DNA of 64,000 nt from Lachnospiraceae bacterium (lineage in GTDB: Bacteria > Bacillota > Clostridia > Lachnospirales > Lachnospiraceae): assembly GCA_015056865.1 (NCBI GenBank), contig SVFM01000006.1, forward strand, positions 42,364 through 106,363, read 5' to 3'. Positions 35,327 through 44,557 of this stretch are shown in pieces. The position numbers were made by a program, and so were the translations under genes. The notes below the pieces were generated by a model, which was given only the letters and a program-made list of their open reading frames with translations, did not search any database and was not told the origin of the DNA. The stretch's first letter is position 1. Each line of letters begins with the position of its first letter.

Positions 35327-36654
35327 GCCCGGCCCTCTGCGATCTTCTCATAAATTTGAATCAATGTCCTGAAATTTTCATCCCCGTCATGGGTCCTGCA
35401 GGCATGCTCTCTGGCCCGATTGCCGTATTCCCGCATTTTCTCCTCATCACTCCACATTTGAAGAACTGCCCGGGCCAGTTCCTTTGCCTGGGCCTGCTCT
35501 TTATGGGGTGCGTCCTTATACAGGTCTGCTCCAAATCCCGGGTAGGCTATACCATCCCTGCCATCCTCAAAAATAGATCTGATACCGCCCACATTCGCTG
35601 TCACACAGGGCATGCCAAGAAGCATTGCCTCACCCAGAGAATTGGGGGAATTTTCTATGGTAGAAGGACAGACAAACAGACTGCTCTTTAAAAATTGTTC
35701 CTTCATGGCCCCGGCATCCATTTTTCCAAGGAAAATGATCTTATCCTGCAAATGATATTGCTTGATCAGATCCAACAAATATTTTCCATAAGAGGAAATT
35801 TTTATCTCATCCTTCCATGTGTCCTGCCGGACAATACAGTTTCCTGCTACATACACCTTGGCATCCGGATATTTTTCCAAAATCTCCGGCATGGCCTGCA
35901 ACATATAATGTAATCCCTTAATGGGATAGTCTCCCTGACTCAAAAAAATACTGTGCTTTTCACACTGCTCTATATTCCACTTGCCTTCGTAAAAGTTGCG
36001 ACGCAAAGTCTCGTTCATAAAGTGATACTGCACCCGGGGATTGCAGTCTGCCGTGTATTTTTTGTCAATCCATGTCCTGCCGGTCACATGCCCCGCATTT
36101 CTGATGGCTTCCTGCTCCATCTCTCCGCGCTTTTCGAATTTTTGCTGTTGCTGCATGATACTGTCTTTTCGAAGAAGATCCCGGAAGGTCACCCTTCTTA
36201 TCACAGCCTCCGGCAGATCTGCCAGATATGCCTTGGCATAAATGGCACATAACCCTTGAATGCCCAGCAATATTTTCTCTTTTTCACAAACTCTTGTGGC
36301 TGCCAGTGTGTGCGGAAACTCCGTGCCAAAGCAATGCACCACCTGGGGTTTAAAATCCTCGATAATCCGGCGAAGCCTTTCCTCCAGACCCTCCGGATAA
36401 GTTTCCGGATGGGCAGTATCCTCTACAAAACCATAAGCGGTCAGCTGAGCCCCATATTCCGGAACCGGAATCTCCCACTTGGACTGGTCCTCCTGCACAG
36501 GAAAGGCCACCGCCAACTCTATATCATTTTTCCTACTCTGCTCCAATAGCCTGTCAGAAAGCCCCGTCAGCCAGCCTTCCTTGTTGCTGGCTTCCATATG
36601 CAGATACTCAGCCACTCTGGGCAATGCAATATTGCAGATCCATAAAATCTTCAT
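35323..36654 (-). CDS. Glycosyltransferase family 4 protein
   Basis: 443 aa from ATG 36654, chosen because GAGGTG lies 6 bases upstream; a GTG three codons earlier is inside that site. The N-terminal domain begins MKILWICNIALP; the donor domain contains IFLSQGDYPIKGLHYMLQAM, VYVAGNCIVRQD, and CPSTIENSPNSLGEAMLLG with the E-x7-E-like ENSPNSLGE. GEAMLLGMPCVTANVGGI is the classic GT4 end. It follows EpsG by 10 bases and overlaps the next GT4 by four. Role: adds a sugar of the locus A repeat unit at the cytoplasmic face. Confidence 0.85.
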   Translation of the reverse strand: MKILWICNIALPRVAEYLHMEASNKEGWLTGLSDRLLEQSRKNDIELAVAFPVQEDQSKWEIPVPEYGAQLTAYGFVEDTAHPETYPEGLEERLRRIIEDFKPQVVHCFGTEFPHTLAATRVCEKEKILLGIQGLCAIYAKAYLADLPEAVIRRVTFRDLLRKDSIMQQQQKFEKRGEMEQEAIRNAGHVTGRTWIDKKYTADCNPRVQYHFMNETLRRNFYEGKWNIEQCEKHSIFLSQGDYPIKGLHYMLQAMPEILEKYPDAKVYVAGNCIVRQDTWKDEIKISSYGKYLLDLIKQYHLQDKIIFLGKMDAGAMKEQFLKSSLFVCPSTIENSPNSLGEAMLLGMPCVTANVGGIRSIFEDGRDGIAYPGFGADLYKDAPHKEQAQAKELARAVLQMWSDEEKMREYGNRAREHACRTHDGDENFRTLIQIYEKIAEGRA

Positions 36655-36664
36655 CTTCCACACC

Positions 36665-37789
36665 TCAATTAAAGATCCAGTTCAGATAAGGCAACAGGCG
36701 CACATTCACATCCCAGGCATCCCGCAGAAACAACCCAAAGTACGCAGTAAAGGCCAACCCTACACAAACGATGAAAAAACGCCGTACTCGCTTTTGCGGT
36801 ATATCCGCCAGAATACCCGGCAGCAAAAATACCTGGGAAACAATAAAATAATAACCGATCCGGGATATCTCCGGAATAAAAGAAGCAAAGGCATAGGTGA
36901 TCAGTCCCATCACATTCAGCAGCAGATAAAACCGGTTTTGCCGATCCTCCCGCACAGTCTGCCTGTAAAACAAAAGTGCCAATAGGATTGCCCCCACAGC
37001 TTTTGCAATGTTGGTGTAAGATACATCCCCGTTGTCAAATACCGAGTTTTCATAGTATGGATAAAAGGTAAAAATGATCCTTCGATAGAATTCCGGAAAC
37101 AACAGAAGACTTGCCACAAACACACCTGCCGCCGGATAGGTCCATCTGGGCAACTTTCTCTCTGAAAGCCATCCCGCCGCCAGATATACCGGGATCACCA
37201 CCAGTATGGATTTGTGGAAACAGGCTGCAAAACAGATCCACAGAATAAACTTTCCATATTCCTTTCGCAGCACATATTTCATGGCATACATGGCAATGGC
37301 CAGTACAAAATAGTAGCGCACGGAATTCAGGCTGGAAAAATAGTAACCGCCTGTCATCAACAGAAAAATCCCTGCAGCCATCCATCTGCACTGGTCGTAC
37401 AAAGACCGCACAAAGAAGTAACATGTGACAATGGAAAACACACCAAACACTGCCAGATAATTGTCGTAGCCAAAGATACTCTGGATGATCCACACCGAAA
37501 GCCGGAACCCGAATTCATAGGATACCTGCCTGTTATTGTGCATGATCCATGTAAATTGCTCCCGATAAACCCAATAATCATTTCCCACCGCAATACGGCA
37601 GGCGGACACTCCCGCCAGCAACACAAAAACAGCGGCACACGCCACCCAGGTCAAAGCCTGTCCTCTGGTCACGCCTCCATAGCGCAGGGTTCTGGCGTTT
37701 GGCGAAATATGATGTTGTACAGCAGCCCTGTTGTCTGCAAAAATTCCCAGCAGAACCACCAGGACCGTCAGGGTCAGATATACTGCCAT
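36665..37789 (-). CDS. EpsG-like polysaccharide polymerase
   Basis: 374 aa, about 10 membrane helices. VGNDYWVYREQF after the second helix and the conserved SYEFGFRLSVWIIQSIFG and LNSVRYYFVLAIAMY segments are the EpsG family pattern (polar patch G-x-D-x3-Y, later R-x2-Y). EpsG proteins are thought to polymerise exopolysaccharide repeats at the membrane. It sits in the centre of locus A between GT2 and GT4 genes. Locus A therefore holds two polymerase-type proteins (this one and 31529-33133) but no flippase. Confidence 0.8.
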   Translation of the reverse strand: MAVYLTLTVLVVLLGIFADNRAAVQHHISPNARTLRYGGVTRGQALTWVACAAVFVLLAGVSACRIAVGNDYWVYREQFTWIMHNNRQVSYEFGFRLSVWIIQSIFGYDNYLAVFGVFSIVTCYFFVRSLYDQCRWMAAGIFLLMTGGYYFSSLNSVRYYFVLAIAMYAMKYVLRKEYGKFILWICFAACFHKSILVVIPVYLAAGWLSERKLPRWTYPAAGVFVASLLLFPEFYRRIIFTFYPYYENSVFDNGDVSYTNIAKAVGAILLALLFYRQTVREDRQNRFYLLLNVMGLITYAFASFIPEISRIGYYFIVSQVFLLPGILADIPQKRVRRFFIVCVGLAFTAYFGLFLRDAWDVNVRLLPYLNWIFN

Positions 37790-37803
37790 TTGAAAGCCTC
37801 CGC

Positions 37804-38616
37804 CTATTTCTTTTGATACAGCATACTTTTCAGTTTGTTATAAATCTTGGACATGCCCGGATGCTCCGCAATCCTGGTTCGCAGCGGCTGCAGAGTTATC
37901 ACCAACAAAAACCGGTACCAAAACCGCTCCGCGCCACTCATATACTTCCTGGTAATCTCTTTGTGCTCCCGGGCAGACCTTTCTTTGTTTTTGGCTGTCT
38001 CCGAATATCCTGCGCCCTCATAGGAGGCCAAGATCACCGACACATAACAAGGATTGGCCTGCTTTTCGTAAAAGCTCCACAAAAAGTGCTCGTAGTCCCC
38101 ACGCACTTTATATTTCGTCTCATATCCTCTCTGGGCAAACAAGCTCCTGCGATAAATACAAGCCTGATGACAGGGCACGTTCCGATAGCAGGCAAATCCG
38201 TTGATCCTGGGATTGGATGCCACGAGACTTCGCCTGGTGCGGTCATAAATATCCCCATAAAAGATCAGACTGTCTCGACCGTTCATGGCCGCCGCCATGC
38301 TTTCCAGGGAAGATGCTTCATAAAAGTAATCCCCGCAGTTCAGAAAATAAAACCATTCTCCCTGAGCGTGACGGGTTGCCTGATTCATGCCCTCATAAAT
38401 ACTTTTATCCGGCTCACAGATGATCCTGACACGCTGCTGCAAGGCCTCCGGCTGCCGCAAGAGCCACTGCTGCAAGGCCTCCACGCTACCATCCTTGGAC
38501 CCTCCGTCCTTTACTACCACCTCATAATCCGTGCAGCTCTGGCGGGCAATGCTCTCCAAGGTACGGAGCAATTCCTCCCCGGGATTTAAAGCCACCACGA
38601 TAATACTGAATTTCAT
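37804..38616 (-). CDS. Glycosyltransferase family 2 protein
   Basis: 270 aa GT-A enzyme, shorter than typical. SIIVVALNPGEELLRTLESI and VVKDGGSKDGSVEAL define the nucleotide-binding half; the acidic metal site is FLNCGDYFYE, an N-C-G-D variant of the DxD motif seen in WcaA-type transferases. CHQACIYRRSLF is the acceptor-side signature. Separated by 3 bases from the upstream GT2 and by 14 from EpsG. Locus A repeat-unit assembly; sugar unknown. Confidence 0.85.
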   Translation of the reverse strand: MKFSIIVVALNPGEELLRTLESIARQSCTDYEVVVKDGGSKDGSVEALQQWLLRQPEALQQRVRIICEPDKSIYEGMNQATRHAQGEWFYFLNCGDYFYEASSLESMAAAMNGRDSLIFYGDIYDRTRRSLVASNPRINGFACYRNVPCHQACIYRRSLFAQRGYETKYKVRGDYEHFLWSFYEKQANPCYVSVILASYEGAGYSETAKNKERSAREHKEITRKYMSGAERFWYRFLLVITLQPLRTRIAEHPGMSKIYNKLKSMLYQKK

Positions 38617-38619
38617 ACT

Positions 38620-39402
38620 TTATTTCTCCCTTACACTTCGCATCCCCTGGCACATGATCCCATAGGCCTGTTTCCAGCGAATCTCCTTGCACATTTCCTC
38701 TTTGTGCGCCAACAGAAAGCGCAGGGCTCTGGGCTTTTTCCAAATACCGTACAGATAATGATAGAGCACTCCTCTGTCATAGAAAAATTTATGGTTATAA
38801 CCTTCAAACCAGGTGGACTGTCTTTCCTTCTCCCGGCCGATGAGCACTGGCACCTTATATACCTTCATGCCCTTTTTGATGCATTCTCTGATAAAAAGGC
38901 TGTCCTCACCGTTGCTGTATCTGGCCCCGCCGCCAAACAGAAGGGAAAAGGTAATATTCAAACGGTGTACCACTGCCGTACGCACTGCAAAGCTGTAGGT
39001 AGGATATCGGCCGCATTTCCAGGCACTTACCCTGCCCGGCTCATCGATGTGATAGGTTTCCCGGCCGGGGGAAGCCTGCACATTAAACAGGATCATATCT
39101 GCATCCGGATATTGCTCAAAAGCATCCGTAACTGCCTTGGCATAACCCGGCTCATAAACAATATCCTCGTCCGCGAACAAACTGATCTCTCTGTCCGCCC
39201 GGAGCAGCGCATGGTTTCTGCTCAAGCCCACGCCCCGTTCTGCCATGGCAAAATACCGGATCTCATGTCCTTTGTATGTCAGTTCTTCATAACCGTATTC
39301 CTCGCCCTGGCTGACGATGATCGCGTCACTTTCTATATGCATTTCCTCTGCAAGTGCAAGCGGCTCCTTATGCATTGCCGCCACAAGAAGCTGCAAGGTC
39401 AT
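38620..39402 (-). CDS. GT2-like glycosyltransferase
   Basis: 260 aa from ATG 39402 (GGAGGG 8 bases upstream, and overlap ATGA with the preceding gene). MTLQLLVAAMHKEPLALAEEM is an atypical N-terminus for GT2. SLFADEDIVYEPGYAKAV carries a DED metal site, and NGEDSLFIRECIKKG is the later acidic motif, as found in WbuO-like or capsular glycosyltransferases. Assigned on these motifs and on position between the Wzz-like gene and another GT2. Sugar specificity unknown. Confidence 0.75.
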   Translation of the reverse strand: MTLQLLVAAMHKEPLALAEEMHIESDAIIVSQGEEYGYEELTYKGHEIRYFAMAERGVGLSRNHALLRADREISLFADEDIVYEPGYAKAVTDAFEQYPDADMILFNVQASPGRETYHIDEPGRVSAWKCGRYPTYSFAVRTAVVHRLNITFSLLFGGGARYSNGEDSLFIRECIKKGMKVYKVPVLIGREKERQSTWFEGYNHKFFYDRGVLYHYLYGIWKKPRALRFLLAHKEEMCKEIRWKQAYGIMCQGMRSVREK

Positions 39403-40463
39403 TTCTTTTTCCCTCCGAATCCTGCGCCGTAATATATCCGATTCAAAAAAGCATCCCCGTTCCAAAGTACCGCTCCCTGCACAGAAATGTCCTGAGTCTT
39501 CAGGAAATCCAATACCTTTTCAATCTGTTTGCCATTCCCGGCTCCACTTTCCACCAGTAAAAGTACCCCATCTGCCTCCCGCAGACATTTCGCTACTTCC
39601 GGCGTCTGTTCCGGTGACGGTACGCAGCTATATACAAAATCTTCCCGGGGCAGCATCTTTACCGCTGCCTCCATATCCGTACCTGCTTCAACGCTAGTCA
39701 CTGCAATCTGCTTTTTGCCCCGAAAAACGTAGTTTACATTTTCTGCCAACATGCCATCCGCCTTGTCCTTTGCATTTCCATAAAGCACCCCCAGCATGGG
39801 AATCTGATAACGATAGGTAAAGGTGCCCGGAACATAAACGGAGTCATCCAGCAAAAAAAGGATCAGCAGGATCACCAGGGCTGCAAACAATCCAATCACT
39901 GCACCTAAAATCACTGCCCGAAGGGTCCGCACATCCGGCTGCACCTGACGCACTTCCCCACTGTCCGACACCCGGATACCGTTCATCTCTGAATTGTTCT
40001 CTCCAAAAACCACAAAGGCCTGCTCCAAAGCCTTGCCAAGCACCTCCGTCAATACCGGATCATAGGTGGTAACCGTACTGTAGGGCATGCGCAGATCAGA
40101 GGGCAAATTTGCCCCAAAATACTGCCTCAGCTCCTCCTTGGTTACCTGATAGCCACTGCCTTCTATGGTGGTCAGTACCCGGTCCAGAAACTCATCCGTA
40201 TGCACCCACTCATTCCAAGTAAAATCATTGATATAATAATACTCGTTGTTGTTTACCGCCTGCTCCGTGTACTCTACAAAGTAAATACTTACCTTTTCAT
40301 ACCGGGGCTCACCGGCAAAAATCACATTTTTTATAAAATGCCCACCACCAAAGACAGCCGCTCCAAGCAAAGCGGCTATAATCGGTATCCATATCTTTTT
40401 CATAAAACGCAAGATCAATAACTTCAAATCCAATGATTCCTTGGCATAATTACATTCCCACAT
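39399..40463 (-). CDS. Wzz-like chain-length protein with degenerate kinase-like tail
   Basis: 354 aa. Two membrane helices, at about 22-45 and 180-208, bracket an external domain, the layout of polysaccharide co-polymerases (Wzz/CapA). The cytoplasmic tail (about 215-354) resembles a BY-kinase Rossmann domain, with KQIAVTSVEAGTDMEAAVKML standing where the Walker A should be and READGVLLLVESGAGNGKQIEK in place of the later conserved strand. The GKT/S phosphate loop is missing and there is no C-terminal tyrosine cluster. It would set polymer length without its own kinase activity, perhaps with a partner kinase elsewhere. Start follows AAGGAG by 7 bases and overlaps the PGT gene by 14. Confidence 0.78.
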   Translation of the reverse strand: MWECNYAKESLDLKLLILRFMKKIWIPIIAALLGAAVFGGGHFIKNVIFAGEPRYEKVSIYFVEYTEQAVNNNEYYYINDFTWNEWVHTDEFLDRVLTTIEGSGYQVTKEELRQYFGANLPSDLRMPYSTVTTYDPVLTEVLGKALEQAFVVFGENNSEMNGIRVSDSGEVRQVQPDVRTLRAVILGAVIGLFAALVILLILFLLDDSVYVPGTFTYRYQIPMLGVLYGNAKDKADGMLAENVNYVFRGKKQIAVTSVEAGTDMEAAVKMLPREDFVYSCVPSPEQTPEVAKCLREADGVLLLVESGAGNGKQIEKVLDFLKTQDISVQGAVLWNGDAFLNRIYYGAGFGGKKK

Positions 40464-41838
40464 CCCCGTTCTCCTTTTTCTCTGCAGTTATCTGATCACC
40501 CTCCACACCTTCCGTGCTGTCCGGCCAGAAAAGAATCTTCAGGGTTAGCATCATCAATTTCACATCCAGCCACACAGAGTAGTTCTCGATATAAGCCAGA
40601 TCCAACTTTAACTTGTCATGGGGCGTAGTATTATACTTTCCATACACTTGGGCATATCCGGCAAGCCCCGCCTTCACCTTAGTACGAAAGGCAAATTCCG
40701 GCATAGTCTCCATATATTGGGCTATGATCTCCGGACGCTCCGGACGTGGGCCGATAAAGGACATATCACCCATAAGAATATTTACCAGCTGGGGCAGCTC
40801 GTCCAGTCGCACCTTACGGATAAACTTTCCCACCGGTGTCACACGACTGTCCTTCTTGGCCGCCAATCTGGCCACCCCATCTTTTTCCGCATCCACACGC
40901 ATGCTTCGGAATTTTAAGATTTTAAACTGCTTGTTTCCCACAGTACATCTGACCTGCTTGTAAAGCACCGGCCCGCCGTCATAAAGCTTCACCGCGATGG
41001 CAGTCAGCAGCATGAACGGGGAACTGATCACAATCAATAGAAAGGCCAGGACAACATCGATACATCTTTTGAAGAAACGCTGTTCGATGGAAAGGCTGTA
41101 CTCTCTGGTCAAAAACAGGGGGGTGTCAAAGATCCGCAGTTCCTCCGCACCCTTCATGATCACATCCGAGATCTTAGGCATCACATACGTACGGATTCCG
41201 TGCCCATAACAAAACTTTAAGATCCGGTTTCTCTTTTTATCCTCAATATCCAAAATCACCACCGCATCATATCTCTCCAGTGCTTCTGCATTCACTGCAT
41301 CCACACCTGCATTGATATGAATACACTTGCTGACCTCAAATTTATCCTTACGGCCGGCAAATTTCGCAAGAATACCGTCCACAGGTCGATCCCCATGTAC
41401 CACCAAAAGCCTCCGGGGCGGAAAAATGTTGCGGTAAATGAAGCAGGATATGTTGATCCACACAATGACCCACACCAGCTGTACCACCATCATCGCCGCG
41501 TAAATAGGCGGATAATACAGTTCCAGCACCATCAGGGACAACTGGAAATATGTGATCACATTGACCGCCAAGGTGGCAAAGGCCTGGGAGAAGATCACCT
41601 CTGAATTCTTCTTATAGCCTACTCTGCTGCCTCCGTACATGCTGGAAAAGAACATCATCAGCACTGCATAAATTCCAATGATCAGCCAATGTCCCCTCTC
41701 CCAGAAAGGCAAATATCTTTCTACATCCGGGAAGAAATGCTTCTGCCAAAAATATGCATAGATCAGAATCTGCACACCCAGACAAACACCTGACATACTC
41801 AACAATATCAATCTTTTAAAGGACTCCAGCTTCTTCAC
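40450..41838 (-). CDS. Initiating phosphoglycosyltransferase, WbaP/CpsE type
   Basis: 462 aa. The N-terminal half holds about four membrane helices and a Rossmann-like domain (LLVVHGDRPVDGILAKF), the C-terminal half the PGT domain: KFRSMRVDAEKDG, RKVRLDELPQLVNILMGDMS with the catalytic Asp-Glu, FIGPRPERPEI and KAGLAGYAQVYGKYN. It begins with GTG; GAGG lies 8 bases upstream. It starts the locus A repeat by moving a sugar-1-phosphate (often glucose or galactose) to undecaprenyl phosphate. An extended -10 at 41875-41883 suggests an internal promoter. It is distinct from the small PglC of locus B, so two glycans are built. Confidence 0.88.
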   Translation of the reverse strand: MKKLESFKRLILLSMSGVCLGVQILIYAYFWQKHFFPDVERYLPFWERGHWLIIGIYAVLMMFFSSMYGGSRVGYKKNSEVIFSQAFATLAVNVITYFQLSLMVLELYYPPIYAAMMVVQLVWVIVWINISCFIYRNIFPPRRLLVVHGDRPVDGILAKFAGRKDKFEVSKCIHINAGVDAVNAEALERYDAVVILDIEDKKRNRILKFCYGHGIRTYVMPKISDVIMKGAEELRIFDTPLFLTREYSLSIEQRFFKRCIDVVLAFLLIVISSPFMLLTAIAVKLYDGGPVLYKQVRCTVGNKQFKILKFRSMRVDAEKDGVARLAAKKDSRVTPVGKFIRKVRLDELPQLVNILMGDMSFIGPRPERPEIIAQYMETMPEFAFRTKVKAGLAGYAQVYGKYNTTPHDKLKLDLAYIENYSVWLDVKLMMLTLKILFWPDSTEGVEGDQITAEKKENGDVGM

Positions 41839-41874
41839 GCTCGTTACCTCGCAATTTTATCCTGAATATCTTTT

Positions 41875-41883
41875 ATTATAACA
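41875..41883 (-). promoter_or_regulatory. Possible extended -10 promoter before the WbaP-type gene
   Basis: Minus strand TGTTATAAT (extended -10, TATAAT at 41880-41875) in the 62-base gap between the GT2 and PGT genes, 37 bases before the start codon. No good -35 is seen, so this is tentative. Confidence 0.4.
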
Positions 41884-41900
41884 TATTTTTCCACGTATGG

Positions 41901-42665
41901 CTATACTCTTCGTTTGACTGCCCGCACTGCCCAAAAGCAAAAATTATACAGGCTGTATACCAGCGACAACTTCTCCCATTTGCGATACAAATTCCAGATC
42001 CGTCGGATGGCCTCCAGCTTATTGGAGGACAGACTGACTGCAGGCCGGCGGTACATCACCAGATTTTCATTCAGCCCCCAGGCCTGCTCTGTACAACCCC
42101 CTTCGGCCCCGCCCGGGCGCAGCACCTTCCACCAAAGGGCCGTATCCTCACTTTTGATCTGAGGCATTTCCAGATGCTTCTTTTCCAGCTTTTGGGTATC
42201 AAACATAACCGTACTGGTAAAAATGGTTGTATTTTTCAGTGCCTGCTTATAATTCATGGTTTCCGGAACAACTACCACTTTTCCGGTTCCCTTTGCATTT
42301 TCATCTCCAAATTCATAACCTGTGAAGGCGAACGCCGCCTGCTTCTCCTGCATAAATGCAAGCTGCCGCTCCAGTTTCATAGGGTGCCACAGATCATCTG
42401 CATCCAAATAGGCAATATATCTTCCCCTGGACTCAGAAAGTCCCCGGTTTCTGGCGTTGGCCGCCCCCTTATTTTCCTCCTGCCGGAAAATTCTGATCCT
42501 ATCATTCCTCTGGGCCAACCGCTGCAAGAGCGGCCAGGTACCATCGGTAGAACCGTTCTCCACCAACAGAAGTTCCCAGTCCTGAAAAGTCTGCCCCAGC
42601 ACACTGGCAACCGTCTCTTCTATATATTTTTCCGCATTATATACCGGAACAATCACACTGATCAT
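41901..42665 (-). CDS. Glycosyltransferase family 2 protein
   Basis: 254 aa. SVIVPVYNAEKYIEETVASV and LLLVENGSTDGTWPLLQ are the GT-A nucleotide-binding elements; AYLDADDLWHPMKLERQ contains the DxD metal site. SEDTALWWKVLRPG is the catalytic-base region. It follows the membrane protein gene 42671-43567 by 5 bases. First glycosyltransferase gene in locus A order, upstream of the initiating PGT. A basic C-terminus (VRAVKRRV) may bind membrane. Sugar unknown. Confidence 0.85.
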   Translation of the reverse strand: MISVIVPVYNAEKYIEETVASVLGQTFQDWELLLVENGSTDGTWPLLQRLAQRNDRIRIFRQEENKGAANARNRGLSESRGRYIAYLDADDLWHPMKLERQLAFMQEKQAAFAFTGYEFGDENAKGTGKVVVVPETMNYKQALKNTTIFTSTVMFDTQKLEKKHLEMPQIKSEDTALWWKVLRPGGAEGGCTEQAWGLNENLVMYRRPAVSLSSNKLEAIRRIWNLYRKWEKLSLVYSLYNFCFWAVRAVKRRV

Positions 42666-42670
42666 TTTTC

Positions 42671-43567
42671 CTACTCAACCTTTCCGTTCCCGGACAACTC
42701 CTTCGTGAATATCACATAAGCCTCTGTCTGAAAGCTACACAAAAAGTGATCGCCCACTGTTTCCCCAAGGGCCCATTCCTGCTTGTCCCCTTTCGGCAGC
42801 ACAACCACGTTACAATCCTTGTTTTCTGCTGCATCCAAAAGGTCCTGTCCCATTTTTCTGAGCATCTGTGCCGAAGATCCTCCAAGCCTGCCTTGTCCCG
42901 CCTCAAATTCGTAATCTTCCATCTGCTCGTACATATCCAACACTTGCTGATCATACCAGTCATAAGTGTTTCCATTTAGAGAAAGTTCCCACATATTCCT
43001 GCCATAAATCAACTCAAATTTACCGCTGTATGCTCTGGCATATTCCAGAACGTCCCGGGCAGCCCACAGACAAGGCTCCTCCACATTTTCTTCGATCCAC
43101 TCCAAGGCCTGCATCTGACGGACGGGTATTTTTTGATCATTTGCGGTTTCCTGCCTGTTTTGCGGTGTCGGTGTGACACTGCCGGCCAACAAAATCACCA
43201 GCCCAAATACCGCAAGCAACAACTCCCCACCATACTTTTTGTGTCCAAATATCTTATGATCTGCACACTGTTTCTCTGCCATCTCCAAGAGCAGCTCTCC
43301 GCCATAGGCAATCATGCCGGTGATGGGAACCAGTGCCCACAGGTGACCATAAGCATAAAATCTGGTCTGATATTTCAAGAGCACCCAAGCTGTAATGGGA
43401 AACAGTAACACCAATATCATAGCTATACTGTAGTACCAATAAATCTTTTCTTTTTTTCCCGGGTAAAAATAAAATCCTATCAATGCAACAAAAAAGAGGG
43501 CAAGATACTGTCCGCCACCGGTCAGCTCTGCATAGCCGCCACTCATGGCCTCCCAGAATTGTGTCAT
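42671..43567 (-). CDS. Membrane protein of unknown function, second half of a pair
   Basis: 298 aa. About three to four membrane helices in the first 150 residues (LALFFVALIGFYFYPG, LVLLFPITAWVLL, LLAVFGLVILLAGSV), then an extracytoplasmic soluble domain of about 150 residues (TANDQKIPVRQMQALEWIEEN onwards). I do not recognise the family. Its ATG overlaps the stop of the upstream membrane gene by four bases, and the topology reads as a continuation of that protein, so the two may work as one unit or be a split gene. Position at the head of locus A suggests a role in polysaccharide assembly or sugar transfer outside the cell. Confidence 0.6.
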   Translation of the reverse strand: MTQFWEAMSGGYAELTGGGQYLALFFVALIGFYFYPGKKEKIYWYYSIAMILVLLFPITAWVLLKYQTRFYAYGHLWALVPITGMIAYGGELLLEMAEKQCADHKIFGHKKYGGELLLAVFGLVILLAGSVTPTPQNRQETANDQKIPVRQMQALEWIEENVEEPCLWAARDVLEYARAYSGKFELIYGRNMWELSLNGNTYDWYDQQVLDMYEQMEDYEFEAGQGRLGGSSAQMLRKMGQDLLDAAENKDCNVVVLPKGDKQEWALGETVGDHFLCSFQTEAYVIFTKELSGNGKVE

Positions 43568-44472
43568 GATACAGACCCCCCCTTTCGTCTTTTGCCAATT
43601 GCGCTAATCACCCAAAAGAGCAGCACTGTAAAGAAAATAACAAACACACTGTAGCCCAGTCCGTACAAAGTCCACACGATACAAACCTCAGCCATGGCCC
43701 CCAGCACCGCCTGCAGCCACTTTTTTTGCACACAACAAAGGAGCACATAGGGCAGCAGCACCAGAGCCCGGATACTCTCTCCGGTATATCCTGCCTGCAG
43801 GGCACGCATGCCATCACTTAAAGGGGCATACGCACCAAATTGATACAACAGTACCACCAACAGCAGAAATCTACACTGCTTTTTCCTATCCCCCGGGAAA
43901 AGAAATCCGGCCCACCCTGCGTACACCAGATAAGATAAACAAAGAACGATCGTAGATACCCACTCATACACAACGGTCTGAGCAGGCAGGCCTGTCCACC
44001 TTGCCACTGCACTATACAGCACCGGAAGTACCAGGATCATCAGCCGGCTGGGCATGCCGGCTTCAAAAAGCCCACCCGTCATAGGATTATATTCATACAC
44101 TGTATCTGTTGCCAAAATCGTCTGCACCGTCTCTATGGTAATATCTCCCGTCACATAGGGGCTGTGCATATAAAAATTCCAGATGATCTGAAATAATATC
44201 AGTCCGATGATCAACACAACGTAAAGCTTAGGCGTTCCCTTGTGCACGCCTGCTCCGGAGGATTTTCCCCAGGCAAACCTGCGCCCGCAAAGCACCGCCG
44301 CAATACAAAGTACTGCCAAACCTGCCAGTATCAGTCCCAGTAGGCCCGCAGTAACATGAAATTTCTGATGGAATATCATAGAGGAAAGATGAACCACCTC
44401 TGTCAAACCGATCACAGCAATAAAAAACAAAACCCCATAATCAACTGCTGTCATCCTTAGCTTCTTTTTCAT
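43564..44472 (-). CDS. Membrane protein of unknown function, first half of a pair
   Basis: 302 aa from ATG 44472 (AGGAG 9 bases upstream; a TTG one codon earlier is also possible). About 7-8 membrane helices. A periplasmic-facing segment NFYMHSPYVTGDITIETVQT between helices 3 and 4 and GMPSRLMILVLPVLYS following resemble the first loops of GT-C or DUF-type Lachnospiraceae membrane proteins, but there is no diagnostic motif. It is the first gene of locus A, transcribed from the promoter at 44511-44539. It ends KRRKGGSVS and overlaps the next gene (ATGA). Confidence 0.6.
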   Translation of the reverse strand: MKKKLRMTAVDYGVLFFIAVIGLTEVVHLSSMIFHQKFHVTAGLLGLILAGLAVLCIAAVLCGRRFAWGKSSGAGVHKGTPKLYVVLIIGLILFQIIWNFYMHSPYVTGDITIETVQTILATDTVYEYNPMTGGLFEAGMPSRLMILVLPVLYSAVARWTGLPAQTVVYEWVSTIVLCLSYLVYAGWAGFLFPGDRKKQCRFLLLVVLLYQFGAYAPLSDGMRALQAGYTGESIRALVLLPYVLLCCVQKKWLQAVLGAMAEVCIVWTLYGLGYSVFVIFFTVLLFWVISAIGKRRKGGSVS

Positions 44473-44510
44473 CAATTCTTTCTCCTATTACATTTTCCCG
44501 CCTTTTCCCA

Positions 44511-44539
44511 ATTTTATCATACTTTTTCCTATTGCACAA
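44511..44539 (-). promoter_or_regulatory. Sigma-A promoter of polysaccharide locus A with adjacent palindrome
   Basis: Minus strand TTGTGC (44539-44534), 17-base spacer, TAAAAT (44516-44511), 39 bases before the first ATG. Immediately upstream, GTTGTCCGGCAAC at 44541-44553 is an imperfect palindrome well placed to bind a regulator. Confidence 0.6.
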
Positions 44540-44557
44540 TGTTGTCCGGCAACAAAA

